Shown: one piece after another, positions 18,092 through 26,924 of the stretch
Layout: every line of letters begins with the position of its first letter
Position numbering within the stretch: the stretch's first letter is position 1
From: CADEED01 sp043747875
GTDB lineage: Bacteria; Pseudomonadota; Gammaproteobacteria; Steroidobacterales; Steroidobacteraceae
DNA: 64,000 nucleotides
Direction: 5' to 3'
NCBI GenBank assembly: GCA_043747875.1
Contig: JAYTOI010000192.1
Coordinates: forward strand, 1-64,000
The notes under the pieces: generated by a model
What the model was told of the DNA's origin: nothing
The model's input: the letters and a program-made list of their open reading frames with translations, nothing else
The model's database searches: none
Position numbers and translations under genes: made by a program

Positions 18092-19528
18092 TCACTTGAC
18101 GACCACCGTTACGGTCGCGGTCGCGGTGCCGCCGCGGCCGTCGGAGACGGTGTACGTGAAGCGATCCGTGCCGCGGAAGCGCCGTTGCGGGTCGTACTTC
18201 ACGCGCCGGCCGTCCTCCGTCACGCGCGCCGTGCCGTGGGCCGGCTTCGATACCGCGACGACGGACAGGGGGTCGCCATCCGGATCGCGGTCGTTCGCGA
18301 GCACCGGGATCACGATCGAAGCGTCGCATTTCAGGGTCGCGCGATCGTTGCGCGCGACCGGCGGGTGGTTCACCACGCGTGGAATTCCGAAGTACATGGT
18401 CACCGCGCCCTGCGCGCCGACCTGCGTGTACGCCAGGTCGACGGCGCCGTCGCCGTTGATGTCCTGTGCGACGAAGCCGCCCTGGTAGTGGCCGCCGGCG
18501 TTCTGCGGGATCTGGAGCAATGTCTCCGGCGCGAGGCTGCCGTCCGCGTTCTGCAGCAGGATGCCGATGGAGAGCGTGTGCAGCAGCAGGATGTCCTGTC
18601 GGCCGTCGCCGTTGGCATCCGCGACCTCCAGGGCGGTGAGGCGCGTTGCGACGTCCTGGATGGACGGCGCGGCGAAACTGCCATCGGCGCTCTGCAGGAA
18701 GACGGCGAGATGGGCATTCGGCTCGTCGAAAGCACCGAAGGTCACGGCGAGGTCTTTGCGGCCATCGCCATTCAGATCGGCGACGCCGACGTGCCCGGCG
18801 GTCACGCCCGGCGCGATCGCGAGTTGCACCGGCGCCGACAGCGTTCCGTCCGCGGACTGGTACAGGATGGTGATCGGTGGCTCATTGAACGCATTGACGG
18901 CGATCACGTCGACGCGGCCGTCGCCGTTGATGTCCGCGACCTGCACGTCGTCGTTGAAACCGTGCGGCAGCGGCACCAGCACCTGCGGATCGAAGCTGCC
19001 TGCGGGATTCTGATAAAAGATGCCGGCTTCCTCGGTGTTGATGTGTCCGTCGACGCTGAACTCCAGGCCGATGACGTCGAGGCGTCCGTCGCCATTGAGA
19101 TCGCCGAGTTTGGCCTGCTCGTTGTAGACCGACGGATAACTGATCGAGGGTTCGAGCGTGCCGCCCGAGCCTTGCGGAATGACCACGATGGCGTTGAATG
19201 CCTGCGTCACGATGTCGTTGCGACCGTCACCCGTGACGTCGCCGATCGAGATCGATCCGCCGGCGAACTGCGGCAGGTAGACGAATGGATGCGGATTCAG
19301 CGTGCGGTCCGCCTGCTGGTAGTACACGTAGATCTTCGGCGGCACTTGAAAGCCGCAGCAGCCCGAGGCCACTACATCCGCGAGTCCGTCGCCATTGACG
19401 TCGCCGACGGCGACTCCGACTGTCTGCAGGTCGGTGAGGAACTGCTGCGGGCCCTGAAACAGTTCCTGGGCGTGCGCGGATACCGCGCCGATGGCCGTCA
19501 GTGCGGCCGCGACGATTTTTCTCTTCAC
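18092..19528 (-). CDS. FG-GAP/VCBS repeat protein with C-terminal Ig-like domain
   Basis: Secreted protein of 478 aa from GTG (KRKIVAAALTAIGAVSAHAQ, a clear signal peptide ending AHA), with AGGGAG six bases upstream of the start. Seven DxNGDGxxD-type calcium loops are spaced about 55 residues apart: DVNGDGLADV, DVTGDGRNDI, DLNGDGRLDV, DINGDGRVDV, DLNGDGRKDL, DANGDGRQDI and DINGDGAVDL. This suggests a seven-bladed integrin-like propeller. The last roughly 90 residues (NHPPVARNDRATLKCDASIV to the end) form a Big_9/cadherin-like Ig domain. Extracellular, probably calcium dependent, and possibly adhesive. It stands alone upstream of the glycosyltransferase gene on the same strand. Confidence 0.85.
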   Translation of the reverse strand: MKRKIVAAALTAIGAVSAHAQELFQGPQQFLTDLQTVGVAVGDVNGDGLADVVASGCCGFQVPPKIYVYYQQADRTLNPHPFVYLPQFAGGSISIGDVTGDGRNDIVTQAFNAIVVIPQGSGGTLEPSISYPSVYNEQAKLGDLNGDGRLDVIGLEFSVDGHINTEEAGIFYQNPAGSFDPQVLVPLPHGFNDDVQVADINGDGRVDVIAVNAFNEPPITILYQSADGTLSAPVQLAIAPGVTAGHVGVADLNGDGRKDLAVTFGAFDEPNAHLAVFLQSADGSFAAPSIQDVATRLTALEVADANGDGRQDILLLHTLSIGILLQNADGSLAPETLLQIPQNAGGHYQGGFVAQDINGDGAVDLAYTQVGAQGAVTMYFGIPRVVNHPPVARNDRATLKCDASIVIPVLANDRDPDGDPLSVVAVSKPAHGTARVTEDGRRVKYDPQRRFRGTDRFTYTVSDGRGGTATATVTVVVK

Positions 19529-19659
19529 GATAATCTCCCTGTGGTTTTTGTTGTTATCTGACGCCACTCGCGAATTTATGACCGACGAGGGCCAAAATCG
19601 CAAGCGCGGCCCCGATCTAGCTAGCGGGCACCGTGCTCCCGGGGCGGGATTGCGACGAG

Positions 19660-20940
19660 CTACACCTGGCGAGCGGCAGCGCTCGCCGGCGCGGCTTCGT
19701 CACCGGAGGCCGTCTCGATGGCGGCGCGGTACTGGAGCGCCAGATTCGACCAGCGGAAGCGCTCGACGCGCGCGCCGGATGCGCTGGCGGGCGCGATCAG
19801 CCATCGTTCGAGCGCCTGCTCGACACCGGCGGAGTCTTCGGGCGCGACACAGACACCGGCGCCGCTCTCGGCCAGCAACTGGTATAGCGCGGCGCCGCGC
19901 GGCGCGAGCCCGAGGATGGGGCGCCCGGCGGCCATGTAGTCGTAGACCTTGTACGGCGTCGAATACAGCATGTGATCGCCGACCACCGCCAACAAGAGAT
20001 GCGCGCGCTGCAGTTCCACGAACAGCGCGGCGAACGGCACGCGCGCACGCACTGTCACGAAGGCTTCGAGGCCCGCGGCGCGGATGCGCTGCATTTCCGG
20101 GGTTGGCAGCTCGCCGTAAGTGGTCACGTGGATCGGCCGATGCGGCAGACGTTCGCGCAGCCGGCGCGCCGCGGCGAGCACGGGGACGAGCGAGCGGCCC
20201 GTGAAGATCTCGCCCGCGTGCACGATCTCGCAGGGGCCCACGGCCGGCGGGGACGGTGCGACGACCACGGCATCGAATCCATTCGGGACCACGAAATTCA
20301 GCGCGCGCGGCGCATGTGGAAAATGCTGCTCGAAGGATTCGCGCATCGCCGGCGTGTTGAGCACGCGCGCGGCGCTGTGCGCGACCAGTCCGGCTTCGAC
20401 GCGTCGCGCCAGCGCGTTCGCGATCCGTCCGCGCCGCCACTTCGGCCAGTCGTGCGCGCTCCATGGATCGCGATAGTCGAGGATCAGCGGCCAGCCGAGC
20501 TGGCGCGCGATGCGAGAACCTGCGATGAGCGCGGCGGGCGGCGGCGAGGTGGCGATGACTACGCCCGGCGCCAGTCCGTGTTCCCGCACGATGCGGCGCG
20601 CCGTGCGCGTCGCCGCGCGCGCCCACGAGAACTCCATGCCGACCGGGGCCAGCAACCGGTGCAATACTGCATTCAGCTTGCGCCGCAGCCAGCCGCGGCG
20701 GCCCGCAGCCGCTGACAGCGGTAGTTCGATCGGCGCCGCGACGCGGTGCACGGTGCCCGCGAACGGCAGCGACGTATCGGCCGCGCCATGCGGCGAGTCG
20801 CCGAGGGTGTTCGCGATGACGTGCACGTCGTAGCCCAGCCGCGTGAACTCGCGCGCGAGAAAGCTGAAGCGCTTCGCCCCCACGGCCGGGCTCGGCGCGA
20901 AGTGATACGACACGATGAGCAGCGTGCGGCGCGCAATCAT
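19660..20940 (-). CDS. Glycosyltransferase family 4 protein
   Basis: Protein of 426 aa (MIARRTLLIVSYHFAPSPAV). The N-terminal acceptor domain is GT4-like, with RFSFLAREFTRLGYDVHVIA, and the C-terminal donor domain carries HAGEIFTGRSLVPVLAAARR and the conserved end VYDYMAAGRPILGLAPRG followed by an SGAGVCVAPEDSAGV motif, typical of retaining nucleotide-sugar glycosyltransferases. It overlaps the flippase gene by 4 bp (ATGA), so the two are probably one unit for assembling or decorating a surface glycan. No polymerase, ligase or nucleotide-sugar gene is nearby, so this may be part of a scattered pathway. Confidence 0.88.
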   Translation of the reverse strand: MIARRTLLIVSYHFAPSPAVGAKRFSFLAREFTRLGYDVHVIANTLGDSPHGAADTSLPFAGTVHRVAAPIELPLSAAAGRRGWLRRKLNAVLHRLLAPVGMEFSWARAATRTARRIVREHGLAPGVVIATSPPPAALIAGSRIARQLGWPLILDYRDPWSAHDWPKWRRGRIANALARRVEAGLVAHSAARVLNTPAMRESFEQHFPHAPRALNFVVPNGFDAVVVAPSPPAVGPCEIVHAGEIFTGRSLVPVLAAARRLRERLPHRPIHVTTYGELPTPEMQRIRAAGLEAFVTVRARVPFAALFVELQRAHLLLAVVGDHMLYSTPYKVYDYMAAGRPILGLAPRGAALYQLLAESGAGVCVAPEDSAGVEQALERWLIAPASASGARVERFRWSNLALQYRAAIETASGDEAAPASAAARQV

Positions 20941-22373
20941 GCGGTTTTGCGCCGGCGGGTGAGGGCCCGCAGGATGTAGCCGTACTCCTCGCGCAACAGC
21001 AGCCGTGCGGCGACTGCGTAGACGATGCCGAACAGCGCCACGGCTGCGGCACTCGCGAGCCGCGAGTGCGGCAGGAGCTCGAGGGCGCCATGCATGAGGG
21101 CCAGCGAGACCAGCGATGCGCCCAGAGTCGAACCGAGCTTGCCCCACTCGAACAGCTCCGACAGCGGCAGGCCGAAGCGCTTCATGAGGCGCCGGGCCAG
21201 GTAGTAAGACGTCCATACCTGGCCCACGACCAGGCCCAGCGTCGGGCCCCAGAGCCCGAAGTGCGGCATCAGCACGATGATGAACGCGGCGTTGATGGCG
21301 AGCGCAACCGCATTCGAGATCGCGAACGAGGCATTGTCGGCGACGCTGCGCAGCGGCACCGAGAACTGGAAGCAGTGCCGGACCATCAGCAACAAAAACA
21401 CCTGGAAATAGGGCGTGGCGGCCACGTAGGCATCGGTGAACAGCAGCCGGATGATCGGTTCCGCGAAGTACGTGAGCAGCAGCCAGGCCGGGCACAGCAC
21501 CGCGAAAATCAGGATCTGTGCGCGCTTCCACAGCTTGAGCCCCTCGAGCGGGTCCTTCTTCGCGCGCTTGACCATGTCGGGGAAGATCACGTCCGACAGC
21601 GAGGTCTGGAGGATGTTCACCAGCGGCACCTGGTAAGCGGCCGTGGTGTAGATAGCCATCGGCACGGCGCCCAGCTGCGTGCCTACCACCACCTTGCCGA
21701 AGTCGTTGGCCTTGTTGAGCACGGAGCCCAAGCCGAGCGGCGCGACCAGCTTGATCTGCTCGCGGAACACCTCGTGCTCCCAGCGGAATACCAGCAGCTT
21801 CTTTGCGCGCAGCCAGAAGTAGACCACGATGTTCTTCAGCGCCTCCGCCACGACGATGGTGACGAAGATCATCTCGACTTCCCGGAAGTACAGCGCGGCA
21901 GCCATCAGCGTGCCGAGCCGCCACACGGTCACCAGCAACGTGTACATCATCACCGGCACTGATTGCCCGTGCGCCAGCCAGTACGACACCAGCACTTCGA
22001 GATTCAGGAACAGGAACACGTAGACCGCCAGCAGCAGCCACGACCCCGCGATCTCGTTGGGGACGATCCACTGCCGCAGTCCGGCGACCAGCAGCGCGCT
22101 GATGAAACCCACGATGCACATCAACACCGTCGTCTTCGTGATGTCGGTGGCGGCACGCTCGGGGGAGCGCGCGATCAGATAGTTGAGGTTGGCCGACAGC
22201 GCGAACCCGCCGAGCGACGTGATCAACATCGCCGTCGCCATGAACTGGCGATAGCGGCCGTAGTCGACGATGTCGAGCAGGCGCACCAGCAACAGCGGAC
22301 TCAGCAGGGCCAGCGCCTGGTTGAGCAGGCGCGCGCCGGCCAGCACGGCACCTCTCGAGACGAATGAACTCAC
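20937..22373 (-). CDS. Polysaccharide flippase (Wzx/MATE-like)
   Basis: Integral membrane protein, about 478 aa from the GTG at 22373 (SSFVSRGAVLAGARLLNQAL); an ATG at 22490 would add 39 residues that look non-conserved. It has twelve or more hydrophobic segments. RGAVLAGARLLNQALALLSP and the mid-protein APLGLGSVLNKANDFGKVVV are typical of the polysaccharide-biosynthesis flippases that turn lipid-linked oligosaccharides across the inner membrane. A positively charged tail (ALTRRRKTA) ends the protein. It is coupled to the downstream GT4 gene. The start codon is the weakest part of this call. Confidence 0.82.
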   Translation of the reverse strand: MSSFVSRGAVLAGARLLNQALALLSPLLLVRLLDIVDYGRYRQFMATAMLITSLGGFALSANLNYLIARSPERAATDITKTTVLMCIVGFISALLVAGLRQWIVPNEIAGSWLLLAVYVFLFLNLEVLVSYWLAHGQSVPVMMYTLLVTVWRLGTLMAAALYFREVEMIFVTIVVAEALKNIVVYFWLRAKKLLVFRWEHEVFREQIKLVAPLGLGSVLNKANDFGKVVVGTQLGAVPMAIYTTAAYQVPLVNILQTSLSDVIFPDMVKRAKKDPLEGLKLWKRAQILIFAVLCPAWLLLTYFAEPIIRLLFTDAYVAATPYFQVFLLLMVRHCFQFSVPLRSVADNASFAISNAVALAINAAFIIVLMPHFGLWGPTLGLVVGQVWTSYYLARRLMKRFGLPLSELFEWGKLGSTLGASLVSLALMHGALELLPHSRLASAAAVALFGIVYAVAARLLLREEYGYILRALTRRRKTA

Positions 22374-22719
22374 GGCGGCGGGAAAACCTTCGAAGGGGAT
22401 CGTGGCGGGATTCTGGGAGGTCGCGGTGGGGCGGGCTGTCGGACAAGCGCCGAAAGGAACTACCGGAACTCCTGCACCCCCGAGGTCCATGCGCACCGGA
22501 CCGAATTCCGACCGTTTTACGACGCATCCATCGAAATGCAACAGGAGTCGAGGAAGATCGGGACAGGTCGAACCGCTGAAGTAACCCTTGCGGTTGTCAT
22601 CCGACACCGCGGAAGCGAAGCCTTGTCCCCCCACTGCCAGCTTCCCGGCGGTTCTACCGATCTGGCGACTGGCCACTGATGGAGTTGGCCACCGTGCTGC
22701 TCATCGCCACTGCTGCGCG
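22374..22719. other. Intergenic stretch without a supported gene
   Basis: Between the flippase and the YHYH gene, both on the minus strand. The frame that would extend the flippase N-terminus crosses part of it, but I see no conserved protein, no convincing hairpin and no repeat here. The flippase promoter is expected in this stretch. Confidence 0.4.
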
Positions 22720-23055
22720 CTACCGAAGCATCGGTCGCGATCGGGATGGATGTATTTGACCGATCCCGGACTCGCGGCCGCCGCTCACCAGGCACAGGTC
22801 CATGCTCTGGTACGAAATGAAATAGCGGATGGTTCGGTAGTTAGGCGAGCGCCGGTCGTGGCAGACATTCTCGCGCGATTTCTTCACGGGAGCGTTGCGG
22901 TCGGGGTTCGGCGGCACTTCCTGGTGGCAGTGGTAGCGGCCGTCGGCGCGGTCGTAATGGCAGCCGTTGGCGTCCAGACCTCCCGGATGCGCGCCGGACT
23001 CAGCTGGGATTAGCGCGACGAGCAGGATGGCCGAAAATGCGGTGAGCGAGCGCAT
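22720..23055 (-). CDS. Small secreted YHYH-type cysteine/histidine protein
   Basis: Protein of 111 aa with a signal peptide (RSLTAFSAILLVALIPAESG). The mature part begins HPGGLDANGCHYDRADGRYHCHQ, the His/Cys-rich YHYH-type motif. It then has a second conserved block, CHDRRSPNYRTIRYFISYQS, followed by MDLCLVSGGR. Similar small periplasmic proteins are widespread in proteobacteria; metal binding is plausible from the clustered His and Cys but unproven. It stands alone, with tRNA-Glu just upstream on the same strand. Confidence 0.65.
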   Translation of the reverse strand: MRSLTAFSAILLVALIPAESGAHPGGLDANGCHYDRADGRYHCHQEVPPNPDRNAPVKKSRENVCHDRRSPNYRTIRYFISYQSMDLCLVSGGRESGIGQIHPSRSRPMLR

Positions 23056-23069
23056 GCCTTTGATTTGAT

Positions 23070-23145
23070 TGGCGCTCCCTACCGGATTCGAACCGGTGTT
23101 ACGGCCTTGAGAGGGCCATGTCCTGGGCCTCTAGACGAAGGGAGC
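23070..23145 (-). tRNA. tRNA-Glu (anticodon CTC)
   Basis: A 76-nt cloverleaf including an encoded CCA. The acceptor arms GCTCCCT and AGGGAGC pair over seven bases. The anticodon stem TGGCC/GGCCG encloses the loop CTCTCAA, giving anticodon CTC, and the T-arm CCGGTTCGAATCCGG is standard. The D-arm and variable loop match bacterial tRNA-Glu. A promoter lies upstream at 23180-23207. Confidence 0.95.
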
Positions 23146-23179
23146 GTCTTGTTTCGGCGGGTCCAGAATTGAGCGCGGT

Positions 23180-23207
23180 AGTATATGCGCCGCTTTCCCT
23201 AGCTCAA
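23180..23207 (-). promoter_or_regulatory. Predicted promoter of tRNA-Glu
   Basis: On the minus strand TTGAGC (23207-23202) is followed after 16 bp by TATACT (23185-23180). Initiation would fall about 28 bases before the tRNA 5' end. The element sits just upstream of the divergent pcnB start. Confidence 0.6.
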
Positions 23208-23215
23208 GCGGAAGA

Positions 23216-24796
23216 TTGAATTCCTTGAACGAAGACTTGCCCCTCAATCCGGCCAACCGGCCGGCTGTACGAATCATTCCCCGCGCCGACCATTCCATCT
23301 CGCGCGCGGCCATTTCCGCCAACGCGTTGCGCGTGCTCTATCGGCTGCGCGAAGCGGGATATGAGGCCTTCCTCGTGGGCGGTTGCGTGCGCGATCTGCT
23401 CATCGGGATCACGCCGAAGGATTTCGACATCGCCACCAGTGCGCTGCCGGAAGAAGTCAAACGCACCTTCCGCAACTGCCGGCTGATCGGCCGTCGCTTC
23501 CGTCTGGCGCACGTGTTCTTCGGCCGCGAGATCATCGAAGTGGCCACGTTCCGCGCGCAGACCGCGCCGGAAGTCGGCGCCGAGCCGGTGGAGTCTTCCA
23601 TCGCCGACCTCGACGACGACGAGTTGCCGGAGGACGAGGACTTCGAGGACGACGATGACGACGAGGAGGCCGACGAAAGCACGGTGCTCGCCGAGGCGGG
23701 CTCGCATCGCAGGGGCATCCACGGCCACACGCCGATAGTCGAACGCGACCGATCGCGCCACGCGGGCGCCGGTGACAACGATTTTGACGAGGACCGCGTC
23801 ACCGATCAGCACGGCCGCATCCTGCGCGACAACGCCTACGGCTCCATCGACGATGACGTGTGGCGCCGCGATTTCACGGCCAACGCTCTGTACTACAACA
23901 TCGCCGACTTCTCGATCTGGGACTACGTCGGCGGCGTCGAAGACATCGCCGCGCGGCGGTTGAAGCTCATCGGCGATCCGGTGACTCGTTATCGCGAAGA
24001 TCCGGTACGCATGCTGCGTGCCGCGCGCTTCGAGGCGAAGCTCGGTTTCACGCTCGACGGCGAGACCGGCACCTCCATCCGGGAGCTGCGCGAATTGCTG
24101 GGCAGCGTGCCCCCGGCGCGCCTGTTCGACGAGACGCTGAAACTCTTCCTCACGGGCCACGGCGCGATGAGTCTGAGCGTGTTGCAACGGCACGGCTTGT
24201 TAGGGGAGCTGCTTCCGACGGTGGCGGGCTATCTGGACCGGCATCCCGATGGCGCGGTCGCGCGCCTCGTGCGCCAGGGTCTGATGAACACCGACCAGCG
24301 CGTCGCGGCGGGCAAACCGGTGACGCCGACGTTCCTGTTCGCGCTGCTGCTGTACGGGCCGTTTGCCGAGATCATCGAAAAGCAGCCGCAGGAGAAGTGG
24401 CATGACATCGGCACCATTGTCGATGCCGTCGACCGCGCGGCGCGCCAGGCACAGGGCCGCATTGCGATCCCGAAACGCTTCTCGCTGGGTGTGCGCGAGA
24501 TGTTCGCAGCCCAGCCGCGGCTCGAGCAGCCGCGCGGCCGGCGCGCGCTGCGCATGCTGGAGCAGCCGCGGTTCCGCGCGGGCTTCGACCTGCTGCTGCT
24601 GCGCGCCGAGATGGGGCTGGCTTCGCGCGAGCTCGCGGACTGGTGGACCAAGGTGCAGGAAGCCTCGCAAGCGGATCGCGACCGCATGGCCGACGCGATG
24701 GGCGGGCAGCCGCGCGCGGCGGGCGAGGGCGGCGGCGCTCGGCGCGGCGGCCGCCGTCGCCGGCGTGGCCGCGGGCGAGCATCCGCGGCGACATGA
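23216..24796 (+). CDS. pcnB: Poly(A) polymerase I
   Basis: Adds 3' poly(A) tails that target RNAs for decay. The protein is 526 aa from TTG 23216; TTG 23225 is an alternative with better ribosome-binding spacing. The class II nucleotidyltransferase head is clear: FLVGGCVRDLLIG (residues 52-64), catalytic pair D69/D71 in PKDFDIAT, and RRDFTANALYY at 217-227. The neck domain follows (YREDPVRMLRAARFEAKLGF), then an Arg/Gly-rich basic tail (ARRGGRRRRRGRGR). Between residues about 115 and 195 there is an insertion not seen in the standard head domain, with a strongly acidic run at 129-155. It overlaps folK by 4 bp (ATGA), a pairing common in gammaproteobacteria. Confidence 0.95.
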   Translation: MNSLNEDLPLNPANRPAVRIIPRADHSISRAAISANALRVLYRLREAGYEAFLVGGCVRDLLIGITPKDFDIATSALPEEVKRTFRNCRLIGRRFRLAHVFFGREIIEVATFRAQTAPEVGAEPVESSIADLDDDELPEDEDFEDDDDDEEADESTVLAEAGSHRRGIHGHTPIVERDRSRHAGAGDNDFDEDRVTDQHGRILRDNAYGSIDDDVWRRDFTANALYYNIADFSIWDYVGGVEDIAARRLKLIGDPVTRYREDPVRMLRAARFEAKLGFTLDGETGTSIRELRELLGSVPPARLFDETLKLFLTGHGAMSLSVLQRHGLLGELLPTVAGYLDRHPDGAVARLVRQGLMNTDQRVAAGKPVTPTFLFALLLYGPFAEIIEKQPQEKWHDIGTIVDAVDRAARQAQGRIAIPKRFSLGVREMFAAQPRLEQPRGRRALRMLEQPRFRAGFDLLLLRAEMGLASRELADWWTKVQEASQADRDRMADAMGGQPRAAGEGGGARRGGRRRRRGRGRASAAT

Positions 24797-25344
24797 ACGC
24801 GGCCGGCAACCCGGTTGCGAGCGTCACGCGCGACACCACGGTCGCGCAAGCGCCGTTGCCGCGCTGGCTGCCGGCCTATGTCGGCGTGGGCAGCAATCTC
24901 GAAGACCCGACGCGCCAGGTGACGCGCGCGCTGGATGCGCTCGCGAAGCTTTCGGGCTCGCGCCTGCTGGTCCGTTCGCCGCTGTATCGCACGCGGCCGT
25001 TCGGCACCGTCGTGCAGCCGGATTTCGTCAATGCCGTGGCGGGCTTGCTCACGCAGCGCACGCCCGAGGAGTTGCTCGCCGACCTGCGCGGCCTCGAGCG
25101 CGAGCTCGGACGCACGGCGCCGCGCGAGCGTTGGGGCCCGCGCGTGGTCGATCTCGACCTGCTGGCCGTCGGCCGGGAGACGCGCGCGTCTGAACTGCTC
25201 ACGCTGCCGCATCCAGGCATCCATGAGCGCGACTTCGTGCTCTATCCACTCGCCGACGTCGCGCCCACGCTCGAGATCATCGGCCTCGGGCGCGTTTCGG
25301 AACTGCGCGCGTGCGTCGCGAACCGCGGCCTCGAGCGGTTGTGA
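24793..25344 (+). CDS. folK: 2-amino-4-hydroxy-6-hydroxymethyldihydropteridine pyrophosphokinase
   Basis: Transfers pyrophosphate from ATP to 6-hydroxymethyl-dihydropterin in folate synthesis. Protein of 183 aa; an N-terminal extension of about 28 residues precedes the conserved core YVGVGSNLEDP. Diagnostic segments are YRTRPFGTVVQPDFVNAV and the signature RWGPRVVDLDLLAVG, with the catalytic aspartates in DLDLL, followed by LPHPGIHERDFVLYPL. It lies between pcnB and a deoxynucleoside kinase gene, with 4-bp overlaps on both sides, so it is almost certainly cotranscribed with both and probably with panB-panC. Confidence 0.95.
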   Translation: MNAAGNPVASVTRDTTVAQAPLPRWLPAYVGVGSNLEDPTRQVTRALDALAKLSGSRLLVRSPLYRTRPFGTVVQPDFVNAVAGLLTQRTPEELLADLRGLERELGRTAPRERWGPRVVDLDLLAVGRETRASELLTLPHPGIHERDFVLYPLADVAPTLEIIGLGRVSELRACVANRGLERL

Positions 25345-26084
25345 GCGCCGACGTCATCGATGGCGCAGTGCCCGTCGCGGCCGGCACGACGTTGCCGCGC
25401 CCGGTCGCGCCGCCCGGCACCGCCGCCGCCGACCATCTGCCGCTGCAGCGTTACATCGTCGTCGAAGGGCCGATCGGTGTCGGCAAGACCAGTCTCGCGC
25501 GGCGTCTCGCCGGCACGCTCGAGGCGCAGCTGGTGCTGGAGCAGGATGCGCAGAACCCGTTTCTCGAGCGCTTCTACAAGAATCCGAAGTCGGGCGCGCT
25601 GCCGGCGCAGCTGTTCTTCCTGTTCCAGCGCGCGCAGCAGCTCGGTAGTTTGCAGCAGCAGGACCTGTTTGCACCGCGACGCGTCGCGGACTATCTATTC
25701 GAGAAAGACCGCCTGTTCGCGGGGTTGACGCTCGACCAGGCGGAGATGGCATTGTACGACCAGGTGGCGTCGCGGCTCGCCGTCGACCCGCCCAGGCCGG
25801 ACCTGGTGGTGTACCTGCAGGCGCCGGTGGAGGTCCTGCTGCAGCGGATCGCCAAACGGGGCATCGGCTACGAGAATGCCATCGATGCGGCGTATCTGAC
25901 CCGCCTCAACGACGCCTACGCACGGTTCTTCCACGAGTTCGACGCCGCGCCCCTGCTGATCGTGAACGCGGCCAACATCGACCCGGTGCAGAACCAGGCC
26001 GACTACGAAGAGCTGGTGAATTCCATCCGGCGCATGAAAAAGGGTCGCATGTACTACAACCCGCTGCGTCACGGTACGATCTAG
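25341..26084 (+). CDS. Deoxynucleoside kinase family protein
   Basis: Protein of 247 aa from a GTG that overlaps the folK stop (GTGA). Residues 38-52 hold the P-loop YIVVEGPIGVGKTSL. The segment QNPFLERFYKNP and the DRLFAGLTL motif (the conserved acidic-Arg pair) fit the dNK/dGK/dAK family, as does the lid LLQRIAKRGIGYE. It phosphorylates deoxynucleosides for salvage; the preferred base cannot be read from sequence. This gene commonly sits between folK and panB in gammaproteobacteria. The first 35 residues are Ala/Pro rich and probably flexible, so a later start is possible. Confidence 0.88.
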   Translation: MSADVIDGAVPVAAGTTLPRPVAPPGTAAADHLPLQRYIVVEGPIGVGKTSLARRLAGTLEAQLVLEQDAQNPFLERFYKNPKSGALPAQLFFLFQRAQQLGSLQQQDLFAPRRVADYLFEKDRLFAGLTLDQAEMALYDQVASRLAVDPPRPDLVVYLQAPVEVLLQRIAKRGIGYENAIDAAYLTRLNDAYARFFHEFDAAPLLIVNAANIDPVQNQADYEELVNSIRRMKKGRMYYNPLRHGTI

Positions 26085-26090
26085 GCACCC

Positions 26091-26924
26091 ATGTACACAC
26101 ACCTCGAACAACGCGATTCGACGCGGCCGCCGGTCTCCCTGGCGACGCTCGATCGCATGAAGCGCGAAGGCGAGAAGATCGCGAGCATCACCTGCTACGA
26201 CGCGAGCTTCGCGGTACTGGTCGATGCCGCCGACGCGGATGTCGTGCTGGTCGGCGATTCGCTCGGCATGGTGCTGCAGGGTCACGACACCACGGTGCCG
26301 GTGACCATGGACGACATCGTCTATCACTGCAAAGCCGTCGCGCGCGGATTGCATCGGCCGCTGCTCATGGCCGACCTGCCATTCGCAAGCTACCCCACGG
26401 CCGAAATCGCGCTCGCGAACTCCGTGCGCCTCATGCAGGAGGGCGGCGCGGAAATGGTGAAACTCGAGAGCGGCCCGGGCCAGCTCGAGATCGTCGAATT
26501 CCTCACGCGCCACGACATCGCGGTGTGCGCGCACCTTGGTCTGAAGCCGCAGTCGGTGCACAAGACCGGCGGTTTTCGCGTGCAGGGCCGCGATGCCGAA
26601 GCAGCGCAGCGGATGCTCGAGAGCGCGAAGAAGCTCGAGTCCGCGGGCGCGGACATCGTCCTGCTCGAGTGCATTCCGTCCGAGCTCGGGAAGGAAATCA
26701 CACGCTCGCTCGAGGTGCCCGTCATCGGCATCGGCGCGGGGCCCGGCACCGACGGGCAGATACTGGTGCTCTACGACGTGCTCGACATCACCTCGGGTCG
26801 CAAGCCGCGCTTCGTGAAGAATTTCATGGACGGCGCCACGTCGAACCTCGACGCGCTGCGGCGTTTCACGCAGGCGGTCAAGGACAAGTCCTATCCGGCA
26901 CCGGAGCACGAGTTCCATGCTTGA
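26091..26924 (+). CDS. panB: 3-methyl-2-oxobutanoate hydroxymethyltransferase
   Basis: First committed enzyme of pantothenate synthesis: it transfers a hydroxymethyl group from methylene-tetrahydrofolate to alpha-ketoisovalerate. Protein of 277 aa. The TIM-barrel motifs are complete: ITCYDASFAVLVDAADADVV, the metal-binding VLVGDSLGMVLQGHDTTVPV, ADLPFASYPT, MVKLESG, HLGLKPQSVHKTGGFRVQGR, LECIPSELGKEIT and IGIGAGPGTDGQILVLYD. It overlaps panC by 8 bp. The folate link also fits the position close behind folK. Confidence 0.97.
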   Translation: MYTHLEQRDSTRPPVSLATLDRMKREGEKIASITCYDASFAVLVDAADADVVLVGDSLGMVLQGHDTTVPVTMDDIVYHCKAVARGLHRPLLMADLPFASYPTAEIALANSVRLMQEGGAEMVKLESGPGQLEIVEFLTRHDIAVCAHLGLKPQSVHKTGGFRVQGRDAEAAQRMLESAKKLESAGADIVLLECIPSELGKEITRSLEVPVIGIGAGPGTDGQILVLYDVLDITSGRKPRFVKNFMDGATSNLDALRRFTQAVKDKSYPAPEHEFHA

